From Prolixibacteraceae bacterium (lineage in GTDB: Bacteria; Bacteroidota; Bacteroidia; Bacteroidales; Prolixibacteraceae), in contig SKHV01000126.1 of the NCBI GenBank assembly GCA_007116765.1, positions 1 through 8,252 on the forward strand: a stretch of 8,252 nt of DNA. Direction: 5' to 3'. Below, piece by piece: positions 7,007 to 8,252 of the stretch; the first letter of the stretch is position 1; every line of letters begins with the position of its first letter. Below the pieces are notes generated by a model that was not told where the DNA came from, did not search any database, and saw nothing but the letters and a program-made list of their open reading frames with translations. Made by a program: the position numbers and the translations under genes.

Positions 7007-8026
7007 TTAAACTCTTACTTTTTCGAAAGTAAATGCAGTTACTGCTTCAAAAAAAGCATCCACATTTTTGAGCGGTGTGCCCGGGGGCACATCACAACCG
7101 GTTGATGGGATGTAGTTTTTAAACGAAGCGCAGTCCTGCAACATTTCAGTAGTCCGTTTTCGTATCATTTCAGGAGTACCTAATTTCATCACACTTACCG
7201 GTTCAATATTTCCAAAAGCAGGAATATTATTGGGCATTTGTTTCATAATGGTTTTCATATTCACCGCATCGCCAAAATGAAAAGCCGCCGCACCGGTTTG
7301 CAACATCGATTCAACAAGTGTTTCGGTGTTTCCGCAGTTGTGCAGAATAATTGCAAACTGTTCATCCTGCACCTGATCCACAATACGCTTCACATATTCC
7401 GACGAAAACTCGCTGCAGTCTTTAGCAGAGAGCAAGCCTGCTGAAGGTTCGGCAACAATAAGGCCATGTACTCCCTGCTTTTTGTATTCATTGGCATACT
7501 CAATTAAAAACGAAGTACATTTATCGAGTAATAAATGCGCCGATTCGGGGTCAATCAAAATGTGGATCATCATTTCGCTTATATCAAAAAGCCTCCCAGC
7601 AAGCGAATAAGGGCCAATTATTCCTCCAAAAACAGGTTTATCCTCAATCTCTTTTGACGCTAATACAGCTGCTTTTATGTATTCAGCAGTTCGTGCGGTA
7701 CCTATTTGGGGTACTTGCAGTTTTTCAATATCACTGTTGTTGTGCAATAAGCGCCCATTGACATAAGGCACTTCATTTTCGACAAACTGTATGTGTGCAC
7801 CAAAGGCTTCGGCTTCAAGCGATAAATCCATAACCATTACACCAGCTGCCGAGGGGTATTTTTTTGCCAGAGCCACAATGCATTCGGCCTGTATCTGCCC
7901 ATTGGTTACCAGGTCTGAAATTTTCTTTCCGGTAAGCTCAAGCCCGGGATAGGTGAGCACAGGCATTGCTGTTTTCTTATCAGAATGAATAAGGTTTTCA
8001 ATCCACTCCTTTGAATTAAAATTCAT
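7007..8026 (-). CDS. URO-D-fold methyltransferase, MtaA/MtbA-like
   Basis: A 339-residue protein of the uroporphyrinogen-decarboxylase superfamily, closer to the cobamide-dependent methyltransferases (MtaA, MtbA, CmuA) than to HemE. The key evidence is the zinc-ligand pattern His-x-Cys...Cys: His229 and Cys231 in ILHNCGN and Cys311 in STGCDVPPGTP, the arrangement that activates a thiol or similar acceptor in MtaA. VMVMDLSLEAEAFGA (63-77), GGIIGPYSLAGRL (134-146), VAEPSAG (191-197) and FGNIEP (271-276) fit the (beta/alpha)8 barrel. The family moves a methyl group between a corrinoid protein and an acceptor; the acceptor here is unknown, and coenzyme M would be unexpected in this phylum. Corrinoid-protein or reactivation genes would lie past 8252 if it belongs to such an operon. 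It is cytoplasmic, with no signal peptide. Its TAA directly abuts the ruvC TAG. Confidence 0.85.
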   Translation of the reverse strand: MNFNSKEWIENLIHSDKKTAMPVLTYPGLELTGKKISDLVTNGQIQAECIVALAKKYPSAAGVMVMDLSLEAEAFGAHIQFVENEVPYVNGRLLHNNSDIEKLQVPQIGTARTAEYIKAAVLASKEIEDKPVFGGIIGPYSLAGRLFDISEMMIHILIDPESAHLLLDKCTSFLIEYANEYKKQGVHGLIVAEPSAGLLSAKDCSEFSSEYVKRIVDQVQDEQFAIILHNCGNTETLVESMLQTGAAAFHFGDAVNMKTIMKQMPNNIPAFGNIEPVSVMKLGTPEMIRKRTTEMLQDCASFKNYIPSTGCDVPPGTPLKNVDAFFEAVTAFTFEKVRV

Positions 8027-8027
8027 A

Positions 8028-8099
8028 ATTATTCAGTTCGATCCGTTTTTTCACCCCTAAAATAACAAAATAGCATTCAATAAACACCAACTGAATAAT
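8028..8099. repeat. 11-bp inverted repeat flanking the methyltransferase promoter region
   Basis: The arm at 8028-8038 (ATTATTCAGTT) is the exact reverse complement of AACTGAATAAT at 8089-8099, with a 50-bp spacer. On the minus strand one arm begins two bases upstream of the ATG and the other covers the place where a -33 element would be. It may be a pair of operator half-sites or a leader structure, but the arms are AT-rich and no regulator gene is in view. The outer arm merges into a short (AAT)4 run at 8094-8105. Confidence 0.45.
8066..8072 (-). promoter_or_regulatory. Weak candidate -7 element for the methyltransferase gene
   Basis: On the minus strand 8072-8066 reads TATTTTG, one base shorter than the Bacteroidota TAnnTTTG element, about 40 bp upstream of the ATG at 8026. 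TTG at 8090-8088 could be a -33 element, but the 15-bp gap is short. This is the best candidate in the 85 bp between the gene and the fold-back element, and it is weak. Confidence 0.25.
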
Positions 8100-8111
8100 A
8101 ATAATGGAGCT

Positions 8112-8252
8112 GTCTAAAAAGTCATAAAAACTAAATTTGCCACAAAGATTCGAAAGCACAAAGATGTCACAAAGCCTTGATTATGTGAATTAATGCTTCG
8201 TGTTGCCTTTGAGTATTTGTGTATTAGTGGCCAAATAAATGACTTTTTAGAC
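8112..8252. mobile_element. 141-bp fold-back element with 14-bp terminal inverted repeats (MITE-like)
   Basis: GTCTAAAAAGTCAT at 8112-8125 is the exact reverse complement of the last 14 bases of the window (8239-8252). Inside, the arms remain imperfectly complementary. The left arm has ATTTGCCAC (8135-8143) and three CACAAAG units at 8141, 8157 and 8168. The right arm has the mirror TGGCCAAAT (8228-8236) and three degenerate CTTTGTG units at 8196, 8207 and 8215. The whole can fold into one long hairpin. There is no open reading frame of note, so it would be non-autonomous. A target-site duplication cannot be tested because the window stops at the repeat end; the element may also extend further on both sides. 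Confidence 0.7.

Noticed and set aside
7015..7032. Hairpin TTACTTT/AAAGTAA with a TTCG loop just after the ruvC stop, as a terminator
   Set aside because: The stem has one G-C pair, no T-tract follows on either strand, and it falls in the last codons of the methyltransferase gene.
7076..7091. GC-rich palindrome TGTGCCC/GGGCACA
   Set aside because: It is explained by the codons for the conserved GCDVPPGTP motif; there is no room for a full loop and no T-tract follows.
1..8252. Defence system, CRISPR array, prophage or toxin-antitoxin module
   Set aside because: No gene shows the relevant motifs, no spaced repeats of CRISPR type are present, and RuvC here is the ordinary housekeeping form.

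Overview
The window reads as a Bacteroidota chromosome, most likely from the Bacteroidales/Marinilabiliales side. Three things point there. The RuvC and the acyl-CoA ligase have a Bacteroidales flavour. No convincing Shine-Dalgarno sequence precedes any start. A promoter of the Bacteroidota type (TAnnTTTG) sits in the one real intergenic gap on the + strand. This placement is by recognition, not by a search.

Layout. Positions 22-2173 (+) hold a long-chain-type acyl-CoA ligase and, 10 bp later, a small protein with two CxxC pairs that I do not recognise. A terminator-like hairpin with a T-tract lies inside that second gene. After a 114-bp gap with a promoter, 2288-7006 (+) is a tightly packed run: an exported TPR protein, an EamA/DMT membrane transporter 5 bp later, an S41 C-terminal-processing-type peptidase sharing an ATGA overlap with the transporter, and ruvC 26 bp further on. 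On the opposite strand, 7007-8026 encodes a uroporphyrinogen-decarboxylase-fold protein with the zinc motif of MtaA/MtbA-type corrinoid methyltransferases. Its stop codon directly abuts the ruvC stop. The last 141 bp (8112-8252) form a fold-back element with perfect 14-bp terminal inverted repeats and internal CACAAAG-type motifs. It ends exactly at the window edge, as expected if the contig broke at a dispersed repeat.

How the genes fit together. The TPR protein, transporter and peptidase are predicted to act in the envelope (periplasm/outer membrane, inner membrane, lipid-anchored or membrane-tethered). RuvC is a cytoplasmic Holliday-junction resolvase that probably shares their transcript without sharing a function. 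The acyl-CoA ligase activates fatty acids. The URO-D-family protein probably belongs to one-carbon/corrinoid metabolism whose partner genes lie beyond 8252. I see no defence locus, CRISPR array, prophage or RNA gene. The genes are mostly ordinary housekeeping and envelope genes. The less ordinary signals are the intragenic terminator-like hairpin, the hairpin that presents the first ruvC start codon, the 141-bp fold-back element, and residue substitutions at expected catalytic positions in the ligase and the peptidase.
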